A stretch of DNA of 64,000 nucleotides from positions 3,968,001 to 4,032,000 of the forward strand of contig NZ_CP045096.1 of NCBI RefSeq assembly GCF_009184865.1, given 5' to 3'. Below are positions 17,417 to 25,580 of the stretch, piece by piece; the first letter of the stretch is position 1, and each line of letters begins with the position of its first letter. The notes beneath the pieces are model-generated. The model had not been told where the DNA came from. It was given only the letters and a program-made list of their open reading frames with translations, and made no database searches. The translations under genes were made by a program, and so were the position numbers. The stretch comes from Streptomyces phaeolivaceus (lineage in GTDB: Bacteria > Actinomycetota > Actinomycetes > Streptomycetales > Streptomycetaceae).

Positions 17417-18856
17417 GTGTCCACGCCGCCCCGCCGCCCAGCCCGTCCGCAACAGCCCCGGCCCCCCGTGCGTCCCCGGCGGGGGGGCTGGGCCATGCGG
17501 GCGGTGACCACGCTCTCGGTGGTGGTGCTGGCCGCCGCGGGCATCGGGCACGCGGTGGTGACCCGGCTGGACAACGAGATCACCCGGGTCGACGCCTTCA
17601 AGGACATGAAGAACCGCCCCGAGGCGGGCCACGGCATGAACGTCCTGCTGGTCGGCACCGACGGCCGCGACCGGATCAGCGAGGAGGAGCGGCGCAAGTA
17701 CCGGCTGGGCGGCGCGCCCTGCCACTGCACGGACACGATGATGATCGTGCACATCTCGGAGGACCGGGAGCGCGCGAGCGTCGTGAGCCTGCCGCGCGAC
17801 TCGTACGCGGAGATCCCCGAGCACACCGACCGCACCACCGGGAAGACCCACCCGGCGCACCCGGTCAAGCTGAACGCGGCCTACGCGGAGGGCGGGCCGC
17901 AGCTCACCGTGCGCACGGTCGAGCACATGACCAAGGTGAAGATCGACCACTACGTCGAGGTCGACTTCACCAGCTTCATGCGGACCGTGGACGTCCTCGG
18001 CGGCGTCCGGATCTGCACCACCCGCCCGCTCAAAGACGCGTACACCGGCCTCGACCTCCCCGCCGGCACCCATGACCTGGACGGCGGCCAGGCCCTCCAG
18101 TACGTCCGCTCCCGGCACGCCGACGGCTCCTCCGACCTCGGCCGGATGAAGCGGCAGCAGCGTTTCATGGCGTCCCTGATGTCCCAGGCCACCTCCTCCG
18201 GTGTGCTGCTCAACCCGATGAAGTTCCGTGACATCACCCAGGCCGTCCTCGGCTCCGTGCGCGCCGACAAGGAGTTCGGCACCGGTGAGCTGATCGACCT
18301 CGGCCGCGCGATGCGGAACCTCACACCGGCGTCCTCGGAGTTCACCACCGTGCCGATCGGGCGCATGGGGTACGCCGTGGAGGGCATCGGCTCGACGCTC
18401 AAGTGGGACGACGCCAAGTCCGCCCGGCTCTTCGGGGCCCTGCGCGACGACCGCCCCCTCGCCCCGTTCAAGGCGCGCGGCACGTACGCCGTCGTCGACG
18501 TGGCCCCGCAGCAGATCCGGGTGCAGGTCGAGAACGGCACCGCCGTCGCCGGCCTCGGCAGGAAGGTGGACCGTGAGCTGGCCGCGACCGGCTTCCGCAC
18601 CACGAGGATCCCGGTGAACGCCCCGCGGCAGAACGTCACCCGCACCGTCGTCCTCTACGACCCCCGCTGGGACCGCTCCGCCCGCTCCCTGGCCGCCGCC
18701 CTCCCCGGCTCGGAACTCCGCCCGGTCCGCGCCCAGGGCCCCACCCTCCGGGTGATCGCCGGCACGGACTTCGAGGGCGTACGCAAGGTGCGCGCCGAGG
18801 ACCCGGAGCAGGGCGAGTCGGGAGTGGTACGGGGCGACCAGGTGTCGTGCGCCTGA
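17417..18856 (+). CDS. LCP family wall polymer ligase with LytR_C domain, paralogue 4
   Basis: GTG 17417 follows GGAGG by 8 bases, giving 479 residues. A Pro/Arg-rich cytoplasmic tail (about 25 residues) leads into a transmembrane helix at 26-48. The LCP domain starts at about 74 (NVLLVGTDGRD) with SLPRDSYAE, VKIDHYVEVDF and GGQALQYVRSRHA. A LytR_C domain begins near 367 (IRVQVENGTAVAG). Paralogues 4 and 5 share EAGHGMNVLLVGTD / EAGDGTNYLIVGSD-type entry segments and VKLNAAYAE, so they are closer to each other than to 1-3. The frame remains open well upstream, overlapping the glycosyltransferase, but that part is antisense shadow. Confidence 0.92.
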   Translation: MSTPPRRPARPQQPRPPVRPRRGGWAMRAVTTLSVVVLAAAGIGHAVVTRLDNEITRVDAFKDMKNRPEAGHGMNVLLVGTDGRDRISEEERRKYRLGGAPCHCTDTMMIVHISEDRERASVVSLPRDSYAEIPEHTDRTTGKTHPAHPVKLNAAYAEGGPQLTVRTVEHMTKVKIDHYVEVDFTSFMRTVDVLGGVRICTTRPLKDAYTGLDLPAGTHDLDGGQALQYVRSRHADGSSDLGRMKRQQRFMASLMSQATSSGVLLNPMKFRDITQAVLGSVRADKEFGTGELIDLGRAMRNLTPASSEFTTVPIGRMGYAVEGIGSTLKWDDAKSARLFGALRDDRPLAPFKARGTYAVVDVAPQQIRVQVENGTAVAGLGRKVDRELAATGFRTTRIPVNAPRQNVTRTVVLYDPRWDRSARSLAAALPGSELRPVRAQGPTLRVIAGTDFEGVRKVRAEDPEQGESGVVRGDQVSCA

Positions 18857-18971
18857 GAAGACCCGCCGCTGTTCGACTTGAGTGCGATTTGTGTCAGCTT
18901 GGCAACAGCACTGCCCTGGTTTTTCGTCGACCCTTGTAAAGGACATAGCCGGACCCGGCACACTGGGGCGC

Positions 18972-20240
18972 ATGAACGATTGGCCCGAGGGATGGTCCGG
19001 CAACAACCGCGGCGGCGACTACGCCCAGCCCGATGGACCGCGTGTGATGCGCCAGGTCCGTCGCGGCCCGTCGGCACCCCCTCAGGGTGGCGTGCCCCAG
19101 CAGCCCGCGTACGGCGACTCGTACAGCGACGGCTACGGCAACAACGGCTCCGACCAGTACGGCGGCGGCCACAACAGCGACTACAACACCGGCCAGGTGT
19201 ACGGCGGTGGCTCCGGCGGTGACGGCTACGGCGGCGGCCGGGGCGAGCGTCCCGCGCCGAACTGGCGGCGTCGTATCAAGCTCACGGCGATCACGGTCAC
19301 CGTGGTGGTGCTGGCGACGACGATCGGCACGTACTTCTGGGCCGACTCCAAGCTGAACCGCGAGGTCGACCTGTCGAAGGTCATCGACCGGCCGGAGGCG
19401 GGCGACGGCACCAACTATCTGATCGTCGGCTCCGACAGCCGTGAGGGCCTGTCCGACGAGCAGAAGAAGGAACTCCACACCGGGTCCGCCGACGGCAAGC
19501 GCACGGACTCGATGATGATCCTGCACACCGGTTCGAACGGCCCGACGCTGATATCGCTGCCGCGTGACTCCAACGTCGAGATCCCGACGTTCGTCGGCTC
19601 CGAGTCCGGCAAGACCTTCAAGGGCACCGGCCGCCAGGTGAAGCTGAACGCGGCGTACGCGGAGGACGGGCCCGAGCTGCTGGTCCGTACCGTCGAGGCC
19701 AACACGGGGCTGCACATCGACCACTATGTGGAGATCGGCTTCGCGGGCTTCGCGAACATCGTCGACGCGGTCGGCGGCGTGGAGATCGACATCCCCAAGG
19801 GCGGGATGAAGGACACCAAGTCCGGCGCGAACTTCGAGGCGGGCAAGCAGACCCTGAACGGCGAGCAGTCCCTCGCCTTCGTCCGCACCCGCTACGCCCT
19901 CGCGCGCAGCGACCTGGACCGTACGAAGAACCAGCAGAAGTTCCTCGCGGCCCTCGCCGGCCAGACGGCGACGCCGAGCACGGTGCTGAACCCGTTCAAG
20001 CTGTACCCGACGATGAGCGCCGGTCTGGACACCCTGATCGTCGACAAGGACATGAGCCTGTTCGACCTGGCCGCCATGTTCTGGGCGATGAAGGGCGTGA
20101 CGGGCGGCGACGGCAAGTCGATGAACATGCCGATCTCGGGCAACGCCGCCAACGGCAATCTCCAGTGGGACACCGCGAAGGTGAAGCAGCTGGTGGAGCA
20201 GTTGAAGAACGACGAGACGGTGACGGTGTCGAGCGACTGA
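18972..20240 (+). CDS. LCP family wall polymer ligase, paralogue 5
   Basis: The 422-residue protein has a Gly/Tyr/Asn/Ser-rich cytoplasmic N-terminus (about residues 35-92), a transmembrane helix at about 102-121 and an LCP domain from about 147 (YLIVGSDSREG, SLPRDSNVE, LHIDHYVEIGF, GEQSLAFVRTRYA). It has no LytR_C domain. ATG 18972 is 116 bases past the stop of paralogue 4. The earlier part of the open frame shows poor composition. A 15-bp hairpin follows the stop. Confidence 0.92.
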   Translation: MNDWPEGWSGNNRGGDYAQPDGPRVMRQVRRGPSAPPQGGVPQQPAYGDSYSDGYGNNGSDQYGGGHNSDYNTGQVYGGGSGGDGYGGGRGERPAPNWRRRIKLTAITVTVVVLATTIGTYFWADSKLNREVDLSKVIDRPEAGDGTNYLIVGSDSREGLSDEQKKELHTGSADGKRTDSMMILHTGSNGPTLISLPRDSNVEIPTFVGSESGKTFKGTGRQVKLNAAYAEDGPELLVRTVEANTGLHIDHYVEIGFAGFANIVDAVGGVEIDIPKGGMKDTKSGANFEAGKQTLNGEQSLAFVRTRYALARSDLDRTKNQQKFLAALAGQTATPSTVLNPFKLYPTMSAGLDTLIVDKDMSLFDLAAMFWAMKGVTGGDGKSMNMPISGNAANGNLQWDTAKVKQLVEQLKNDETVTVSSD

Positions 20241-20257
20241 CCCCGTCGAACAACCGG

Positions 20258-20290
20258 CTGAGGGGCATCCCGTGACGGGGTGCCCCTCAG
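20258..20290. terminator. Hairpin between LCP paralogue 5 and the copper storage gene
   Basis: Arms 20258-20272 and 20276-20290 pair over 15 bp with one wobble and a TGA loop. The convergent gene ends at 20308, so it probably serves both. Confidence 0.8.
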
Positions 20291-20307
20291 TCGTGCGACG
20301 GGTGGTG

Positions 20308-20673
20308 TCAGGCGGTCGCGCCCGCCATCGTCCGGCACGTCTGCGAGCAGCGGCGACACGCTTCCGCACAGCGCATCATCTGCTGATCGTCCGGCATGGA
20401 CATACACGCCTCGGCGCACATGTCACAGGCGCGGGCGCACATCGCGCACATCTCGGCGGACAGCGGCGAGCGGCGCATCATCATGTCCGCGCACATACGG
20501 GTCATCTCGGCGCAGTCCATCAGGGCGCGCATGATCTGCATCTGGGCCTGGCCGCCGGCCTGCATGCAGGAGCTCATGGTCTCCTCGCACACGCTGTGGC
20601 AGGTCATGCAGGCGTCGACGCAGTCCTGCATCTCCTTGCTCATGGCGGTCATGGCTCCGGTGTGCTGCGTCAT
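20308..20673 (-). CDS. Cytosolic Cys-rich copper storage protein (Csp3-like four-helix bundle)
   Basis: The 121-residue protein has 16 cysteines by my count, most in CxxxC or CxxC spacing along helices (CVDACMTCHSVC, CAMCARACDMCAEAC, CAEACRRCSQTC), plus many Met residues. This matches the Csp/DUF326 four-helix bundle proteins whose inward-facing thiols hold many Cu(I) ions. There is no signal peptide, so it belongs with the cytosolic Csp3 type. AGGAGG lies 4 bases before the ATG. Before the 9.4-kb element inserted, it lay about 100 bases downstream of the acyl-CoA dehydrogenase gene on the same strand. Confidence 0.88.
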   Translation of the reverse strand: MTQHTGAMTAMSKEMQDCVDACMTCHSVCEETMSSCMQAGGQAQMQIMRALMDCAEMTRMCADMMMRRSPLSAEMCAMCARACDMCAEACMSMPDDQQMMRCAEACRRCSQTCRTMAGATA

Positions 20674-20777
20674 GGCTCCTCCTGGGGGTGGTGGGAGTGT
20701 GCGGGATCCGGGACCGGACCCCGCACTTCCGTCCTACGCCTCCCCGCCCCCGTCCGCCACCGCGTCGGAGGGGGTTG

Positions 20778-20841
20778 TTACGGCAGGTTGCGCGCCATGA
20801 CGATGCGCTGGACCTGGTTGGTGCCCTCATAAATCTGGGTG
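20778..20841 (-). pseudogene. Displaced original 3' end of the acyl-CoA dehydrogenase gene (left attachment side)
   Basis: On the minus strand this 64-base piece reads QIYEGTNQVQRIVMARNLP then TAA, the same as the last residues of the enzyme at 30187-31344. It has no start and is cut off at the element boundary. It is the tail of the target gene left behind when the element integrated; GAG here is the codon of the catalytic Glu of the dehydrogenase family. Confidence 0.93.
20827..20841. repeat. Left attachment core (attL)
   Basis: The 15-bp sequence TCATAAATCTGGGTG is identical to 30236-30250. If one mismatch is allowed the match extends to 21 bp (20821-20841 against 30230-30250). Beyond it to the right the sequences are unrelated, placing crossover inside these bases. 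Confidence 0.92.
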
Positions 20842-21109
20842 CTTTACAGGCCATATGACCCTGACCTGTACGGAGACCCCTCCCAGAGGGGGTGTCCCCA
20901 GCATTTCCCCATGATCGTCAGCAGTCTGCGCAGGCAGGAGGCCCGCTGGAGGCACCCCACCAGTCGCGCGGTATACGAGCAGACTGGGCTCGGGTTACGC
21001 GGTTTCCCGTTCCGTCAATCGTGATCGCTTGACCGGTGCGCCCGGCCCTCGGGAGCATCAACCCAGATGCGGGGTACTGGCAGCGGCACGGGAGAGGGGA
21101 ACCCAGACC

Positions 21110-21301
21110 ATGAAGATCACCAAACTGGTCAGCACGTGCGACATCAAGGATTGCCCGACGATCTACGCTACGGATCGCGGCACCTTCCTGGTACAGGGCG
21201 AGACGCCAACCGATCACGGGCTTCAGATTCCCGCGCACGAAACCCTGGTCGAGATTCCGATGGAACTGATCCAGAAGGCCATCCGTGACAACCTCATCTA
21301 G
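21110..21301 (+). CDS. Small element protein, unknown function
   Basis: This is a 63-residue protein starting MKITKLV at ATG 21110, preceded by GGAGAGGGGA. It contains two cysteines (TCDIKDC) and an all-beta-looking middle part ending MELIQKAIRDNLI. It overlaps the following DUF6879 gene by 17 bases, so the two are coupled. Similar small proteins sit before DUF6879 genes in Streptomyces; I know of no assigned function. A longer frame from 21029 lacks a ribosome site. Confidence 0.7.
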   Translation: MKITKLVSTCDIKDCPTIYATDRGTFLVQGETPTDHGLQIPAHETLVEIPMELIQKAIRDNLI

Positions 21302-21809
21302 GAGCCTCGTCGACCTCTTCGACGCGTTCGAGCGCGAGGCATTCCGACTGGAGACCCTGGACGACTACAGCAAGTCTGGGAGCGTCGACGCCTATCAGGC
21401 ATTCCTGGCCGGGGAGCCACAGCCGGACGACTACAACGCAGGATGGGTCGAAGAACTACGCTCGCACACCGAGAAGGGGAAGCGCGTATACCGGGTCCAT
21501 ATCCTGTCCCGCCCACTCACGGACTATCTTAGGTTCGAACTCGGCTGGGGCTACCACAAGAACGTGAGCGGGGGCGAAGAGTTCTTCATCCTCGACATCA
21601 CCGACAAGCCCAACCCCTTGCAGGACGTTCCGGATTTCTGGTTCTTCGACTCCGAATCCGTGACCGTGATGAACTACGACGGAAGCGGAAAGTACCTGGG
21701 TTCGAAAGTGCTACCTCCGGAACGAACAGCGGAATTCACGCGGTACCGTGACGCGGCTCTCGCGCACGCGGAACCGTTCACAGAATGGTGGGCCAAGTAC
21801 GGGACGTGA
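21285..21809 (+). CDS. DUF6879-family protein
   Basis: The 174-residue protein (GTG 21285) has the features of the DUF6879 family: LVDLFDAFEREAFRLETLDDY, KRVYRVHILSRPLTDYLRFELGWGY, and FWFFDSESVTVMNYD. In Streptomyces these proteins are usually encoded just before an XRE regulator with a DUF5753 domain, as here. Their biochemical role is not known; the pairing suggests a partner of the regulator. The stop overlaps the next start (GTGA). Soluble, with no signal or membrane segment. Confidence 0.8.
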   Translation: MTTSSRSLVDLFDAFEREAFRLETLDDYSKSGSVDAYQAFLAGEPQPDDYNAGWVEELRSHTEKGKRVYRVHILSRPLTDYLRFELGWGYHKNVSGGEEFFILDITDKPNPLQDVPDFWFFDSESVTVMNYDGSGKYLGSKVLPPERTAEFTRYRDAALAHAEPFTEWWAKYGT

Positions 21810-22636
21810 ACAGAGCACAGCTTGGCGCCGCGCTGCGGGCGCTGCGAGCGGCATCCGGCAAGGAAGCCAAAGCGGTGGCCCGCAGCGCCCTCATGTCTCC
21901 TTCCAAACTGTCCAAGATCGAGAATGCGAAGCTGCCGCCCAGCGCGACGGATGTAGAGCGCATCCTGACCGCCATCGGCGTCTCGGACGAGGTCAAGGCG
22001 GAGTACGCGGAAGCCGCACGCGCGTCAGCGACAGAAGCGACGGCGTGGCGCCTGCTCAAGCGGATCGGGGTCCACAAAGGCCAGCAGGCCGCCAAGGCCC
22101 TGGAAGCCCAGATGTCTGTACTGCGGCTGTTTCAACCCGCGCTCGTTCCGGGCCTGCTCCAGACTCCCGAGTACATCCGGGCCATTCTGCAACGCCACAA
22201 CATGAGTGAAGACGCACTCACGCGAACAATCAATGGGCGACTTGAACGGCAGGCAGTTCTCTACGACAACGCAAAGTCGCTACGGTTCATCATCACCGAA
22301 CCTGTTCTACGCTGGCGCATCGTGCGACCGCAGATGATGGCCGCTCAGCTTGACCGCATCGTCTCTATTTCGCGGCTTTCCCATGTGGACATCCGGATAG
22401 TCCCTCTACGGGCTCAGCAACACGACATCGCAAATCACGCCTTCGTCATCCGTGACCACAGCATGGTGACCGTTGAAACCGTCCATGCGGAAGTCGTCGT
22501 TACAGATCCGCGAGATGTGAGTCTCTACATTGATAAGTTCGAAGGATTCGAGCGAGCAGCACTGGCCGACGACGAAATGCGGGATCTGATCGACGGTATC
22601 CGCAACAAGTTTTTGCGAGAACAGGAAACAGGCTAG
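21806..22636 (+). CDS. XRE-family regulator with DUF5753 (Scr1 antitoxin-like)
   Basis: Residues 1-60 form an XRE helix-turn-helix (LGAALRALRAASGKEAKAVARSA then SPSKLSKIENAKLPPS). Residues about 90-270 match DUF5753 (FQPALVPGLLQTPEYIRAIL, LERQAVLYD, DIRIVPL, ADDEMRDLIDGIRNKF). This is the Scr1 type of antitoxin-like regulators common in Streptomyces. GTG 21806 overlaps the previous stop; ATG 21785 would add 7 residues. In this element it is the likeliest master switch between dormancy and excision (inference). Confidence 0.85.
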   Translation: MNRAQLGAALRALRAASGKEAKAVARSALMSPSKLSKIENAKLPPSATDVERILTAIGVSDEVKAEYAEAARASATEATAWRLLKRIGVHKGQQAAKALEAQMSVLRLFQPALVPGLLQTPEYIRAILQRHNMSEDALTRTINGRLERQAVLYDNAKSLRFIITEPVLRWRIVRPQMMAAQLDRIVSISRLSHVDIRIVPLRAQQHDIANHAFVIRDHSMVTVETVHAEVVVTDPRDVSLYIDKFEGFERAALADDEMRDLIDGIRNKFLREQETG

Positions 22637-22660
22637 AGGTGCGATCGTGGCCCACCGAAG

Positions 22661-22972
22661 ATGGGGGCCATGGTGAGCGAAAGCAGGGCGCATAGGACCG
22701 AAGCAGCTGGTCATCTGGGCAGCAGTGAGGCCCGACAGTTTCTCTCCCGTCTCTCCGCAGCATTCGGCGTCGGCGGGGTGCTCATGGTGCAGAAGAGCAA
22801 CCCTGGCCCTGAAGGCGCGGACCTGGCGCCCGGTTCGGCTCTGCGCTGGCCCCGCTGTGAGTGCGGGAGCCCGAAGTGTCCTGACTACAAGGCCCCGCCG
22901 AGTCGGCCACCAGAAGGACTGAGCAGGAGAGTTGCCGAGGCCAACGCGCGGAGCCGTAGGGGTGGGCTGTGA
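22661..22972 (+). CDS. Hypothetical element protein with Cys pair motif
   Basis: This is a 103-residue protein of unrecognised family. Its C-terminal half has CECGSPKCPDY, a possible metal site, and a basic tail. The start is uncertain: ATG 22661, ATG 22670 and GTG 22673 are in frame. Its stop overlaps the start of the DUF7848-like gene (GTGA), so it is in the same transcript as the regulator upstream. Confidence 0.55.
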   Translation: MGAMVSESRAHRTEAAGHLGSSEARQFLSRLSAAFGVGGVLMVQKSNPGPEGADLAPGSALRWPRCECGSPKCPDYKAPPSRPPEGLSRRVAEANARSRRGGL

Positions 22973-23193
22973 GCGTCAGAGCGGCCATGCGGTACGTGAT
23001 GCACCGGATCACCGAGCATCCGGATGCGGACGTGACCTTTGAGGCCAAGTGCCTGCACTGCCAGTGGAAGGCGACACCTTCCACTGAGTCGGAGTCCGTC
23101 GATGTGGAGTGCATGAGCCATACGGGCCGGTCCGGTCACGCCGGTTTCCGACGTATCAGGACCTCGTTCGCCATGGTCGTTCGCGCCGAGTAG
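22969..23193 (+). CDS. Small zinc-ribbon-like protein (DUF7848-like)
   Basis: The 74-residue protein has TFEAKCLHCQWKA followed by VDVECMSHTGRSGHAGF. The C-x2-C and later C-x2-H arrangement suggests one zinc. Small proteins of this layout are frequent next to Scr1-type regulators in Streptomyces and are called DUF7848; I recognise it by pattern only. The start GTG overlaps the previous stop. Confidence 0.65.
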   Translation: MSVRAAMRYVMHRITEHPDADVTFEAKCLHCQWKATPSTESESVDVECMSHTGRSGHAGFRRIRTSFAMVVRAE

Positions 23194-23285
23194 CGACCCT
23201 CCAACAGCGAAACCCTGAACTCCCACCCAAAACGGGTGGCGGCGGTCAGTCATGACCGCGATTAGTTGAGCAGGAAGGTGCAGTG

Positions 23286-23519
23286 ATGCAGAACGCAATC
23301 GACCTGTACGCGCTCGACATCAACGGGGCCTCGTTCGTGAAGGCGTGCGGGGGAAACACCCACCCGGACGGCGAGTCGTGCGTGGCCCTGGCCCGGATCG
23401 GCGAGGACGCCTGGGCCCTGAGTGACAGCAAACGGCCGGCCGCCGAGCCACTGCGGTTCACCACGGAGGAGCTGGACGCGGCCGGGATCGACCCGGCGCG
23501 GTTCGGCCTGTCCGTCTGA
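23286..23519 (+). CDS. DUF397-like protein (Scr2 type, possible toxin or partner of the XRE regulator)
   Basis: The 77-residue protein has the DUF397 pattern: FVKACGGNTHPDGESCVALARI corresponds to the SSYSGGGGNCVEVA block (slightly altered), then ALSDSKRPAAEPLRFTTEEL to the VRDSKDPDGPALAFTPAEW block. DUF397 proteins pair with XRE-DUF5753 regulators as the Scr1/Scr2 module. Here the pair is split by two small genes, and the domain is divergent. CAGGAAGGTG precedes the start; ATG 23286 is preferred to GTG 23283. Confidence 0.7.
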   Translation: MQNAIDLYALDINGASFVKACGGNTHPDGESCVALARIGEDAWALSDSKRPAAEPLRFTTEELDAAGIDPARFGLSV

Positions 23520-23609
23520 TCCAACCCCTCCACTCGGTCCCGGTCCACTCCTCCATCGGGCCGGGACCGGCTGCCCCTTCGTCCCTCAAGAGAACTGAAC
23601 GGGAACGAC

Positions 23610-24077
23610 TTGCATCATCACGGCTATCTGTGGACCGGCCCGAAACAGCGTTTCGACCAGGAAGCGCTACGACGGCCCCCGCATCCTGAGCCGCCTCCGG
23701 CCGGAAGCAGGCCGGAACTGATCCAGCGCTACCGCGAGGTGGCGGCGGACTTTCCGACTTCTGATCTGCCGCCGCTGGAAACGGCGTACTGGCTCATCAA
23801 GCCACGTTCCTTAGTTCGTGGCACGTGGGATGAACCGAAGGAGGCGGCGGCCTGGATCGGGGAACGACTGGCCGAGTACGCGCCTCGGTTCGCTTCGGAA
23901 GCGGAGCGTGACACCATCTATCTGACGCTTCTCGTGAACTCCGCCGCTGAGCGGCTGGGGGAGGGCGGTGATGTGTCCCACGGCTTCTACCTCGAACGCC
24001 CCTCGTACCTGTCCCTGGCCGCGGTGACGTGTTCCCCGAATCGCTCGAAGTCCGAACTGGCCTGCCCTGCCCACTAG
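23610..24077 (+). CDS. Hypothetical element protein
   Basis: This is a 155-residue protein from TTG 23610, preceded by GAACGGGAACG. It contains no motif I can name: a His-rich start, a helical middle (ELIQRYREVAADF, EAAAWIGERLAEYAPRF, ERDTIYLTLLVNSAAERL) and FYLERPSYLSLAAVTCSPN near the end. A perfect hairpin terminator follows the stop within 20 bases. It is the last gene of the plus-strand block of the element. Confidence 0.6.
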   Translation: MHHHGYLWTGPKQRFDQEALRRPPHPEPPPAGSRPELIQRYREVAADFPTSDLPPLETAYWLIKPRSLVRGTWDEPKEAAAWIGERLAEYAPRFASEAERDTIYLTLLVNSAAERLGEGGDVSHGFYLERPSYLSLAAVTCSPNRSKSELACPAH

Positions 24078-24092
24078 TCGAAGCAACAAAGA

Positions 24093-24115
24093 AGCCCCGG
24101 CCAATGGCCGGGGCT
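24093..24115. terminator. Intrinsic terminator between convergent element genes
   Basis: A 10-bp perfect stem AGCCCCGGCC / GGCCGGGGCT with an AAT loop is followed by GTTTCTTT on the plus strand. It separates the plus-strand block from the convergent DUF3987-like gene. Confidence 0.9.
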
Positions 24116-24130
24116 GTTTCTTTGGGTTGG

Positions 24131-25564
24131 TTAGAGCAGCGCGCGGAAGGGGTTGGAGTCCGCGAACGGTTCCGAGCGCTGCGGTTCGGGTGCGGACTCG
24201 GGGGCCTGCTTCGGTTCCGGGCGGTAGGCGTCCAGACGGACGACCGTTGTGCGATTCTGCCTACGCTCTGCGCTGGCCGGCTGCGGCCTGGGGGCCCGGT
24301 TCGACTGCTGTGAGTGAACCGGAGTGTCACCGCGAAGCGTGAAGACGGTAGCCGGTCGGCCGGTCTTCCCGGCGCGTTCCACAGTCACGACGATTCCAGG
24401 CAGTTCCTTGACCTCCGCTGCGGTTGCTCCCACGTACGGGAGTACCTGGGAGGACGTGGCGCGTCCGCCGCGCATTTCGATACGGGCCCGCACCTTGTCC
24501 TCAAGAGTGAGGGACTGCCGCTTCACCTTAGGGGAGGTCGCACCCTTGGTGATGCGCACGGCGTCCTGCACGGACCGGCGAACCAGGGTGAAGGCGGCGG
24601 ACAGCATCTCTTCCGTGACCGTCTCCGAGCATTCGGACGCTGCCAGGCAGGCCGCAACTCGTACGGTCTGCTCCGCCGTCCGCTCGATATCGACAGCCTG
24701 GTTCTCGGGCAGGGTCTCACCCAGGATGCGGGCGTATCGGCGCACGATCCGCCACAGCGGCCGGGCATCCTCCGCAAGCGTGATCACTCGGGGTCGTGCG
24801 GTCGCCCACCCGTACGCGTCGGACAGCTCCGAACCGTCCACCTTCGGCAGGCTCACGCGGTCGTCGTCCAGCATGGGGACCGACCCGAGCAGGAAGGGAA
24901 GGATGCGGTTGTACGAGCCTCCGGCCGCTTCCGACTCGCCCACGTACTTGCTCCAGTCGGAGGGGGTGACGTGGCAGTGCAGAACCATGGCGGGGTCGCG
25001 TACTTCCTGTGCCTCTTCCTTGGTCGTGTTGCGCAGGGTCGCTCCGTCCCACGCGGCCCGCAGCTTGGTCGTGAACGATGCATCCCGCTTGACCCTGCGG
25101 AGCACTTCCGACCATTCCTCTTCCACCACCAGGGCGCGCACGTCGCGCCCATGCTCGGTCTCGGCAGTTGCTTCCTGCTGCTCCCACAGATGGTTGACCA
25201 TGCTCGCCCCGGAAGTGATCCCGCTGGTGGTGTGAGTCGCTACGAAACGACCCAAGGACTTGTCCAGGACGTGATGGGCGGCCCTCAGCGCTGAGCCCTT
25301 GCCCCTGCCCGTTCCGGCCACCAGGGCGGACCACAGCAGCACGGGCCGGGTGTTGCCACGGGAGGACACCTTGACCGTGCCGCCGATGGCGGCGGACCAC
25401 ATCGACAGGGCGGCCACGTACACCCCCAAGGGGTCCGTTTCCAGTTCCGTTACTGTCCGCTTGGGCCGGCCGCGACCCGTTGTGGACGCTGCGTGACACA
25501 GACCGACCGGGGTGCCGTCCTCGCAAACAAAGAAACGGTGCCTCCGCCATTTCAGCAGAGGCAC
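24131..25564 (-). CDS. DUF3987-like ATPase (replication or packaging-type NTPase)
   Basis: The frame from GTG 25564 gives 477 residues. TDPLGVYVAALSMWSAAIGG is the typical beginning of DUF3987 helicase-like domains. A P-loop-like GTGRGKGSA lies near residues 84-92, and LVVEEEW near 145-151 can be the acidic Walker B strand. The last 80 residues are charged and disordered. DUF3987 proteins occur with primases and replicons of phages and plasmids, so DNA replication of the element is the best guess. The first about 13 codons overlap the hairpin terminator of the capsid gene, so the true start is probably further in, possibly GTG around residue 48. Confidence 0.65.
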   Translation of the reverse strand: MPLLKWRRHRFFVCEDGTPVGLCHAASTTGRGRPKRTVTELETDPLGVYVAALSMWSAAIGGTVKVSSRGNTRPVLLWSALVAGTGRGKGSALRAAHHVLDKSLGRFVATHTTSGITSGASMVNHLWEQQEATAETEHGRDVRALVVEEEWSEVLRRVKRDASFTTKLRAAWDGATLRNTTKEEAQEVRDPAMVLHCHVTPSDWSKYVGESEAAGGSYNRILPFLLGSVPMLDDDRVSLPKVDGSELSDAYGWATARPRVITLAEDARPLWRIVRRYARILGETLPENQAVDIERTAEQTVRVAACLAASECSETVTEEMLSAAFTLVRRSVQDAVRITKGATSPKVKRQSLTLEDKVRARIEMRGGRATSSQVLPYVGATAAEVKELPGIVVTVERAGKTGRPATVFTLRGDTPVHSQQSNRAPRPQPASAERRQNRTTVVRLDAYRPEPKQAPESAPEPQRSEPFADSNPFRALL

Positions 25565-25568
25565 CGTT
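25534..25568 (-). terminator. Terminator of the capsid operon
   Basis: An 11-bp perfect stem (25534-25544 with 25558-25568) and a 13-base loop is followed, on the minus strand, by TTCTTTGTTT. It sits 13 bases past the capsid stop. Confidence 0.8.
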
Positions 25569-25580
25569 CTCGGGTTTGTG

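Noticed and set aside
20839..21024. 61-codon frame at the left edge of the element
   Set aside because: It starts in the attachment core, has no ribosome site and crosses hairpins; more likely untranslated DNA.
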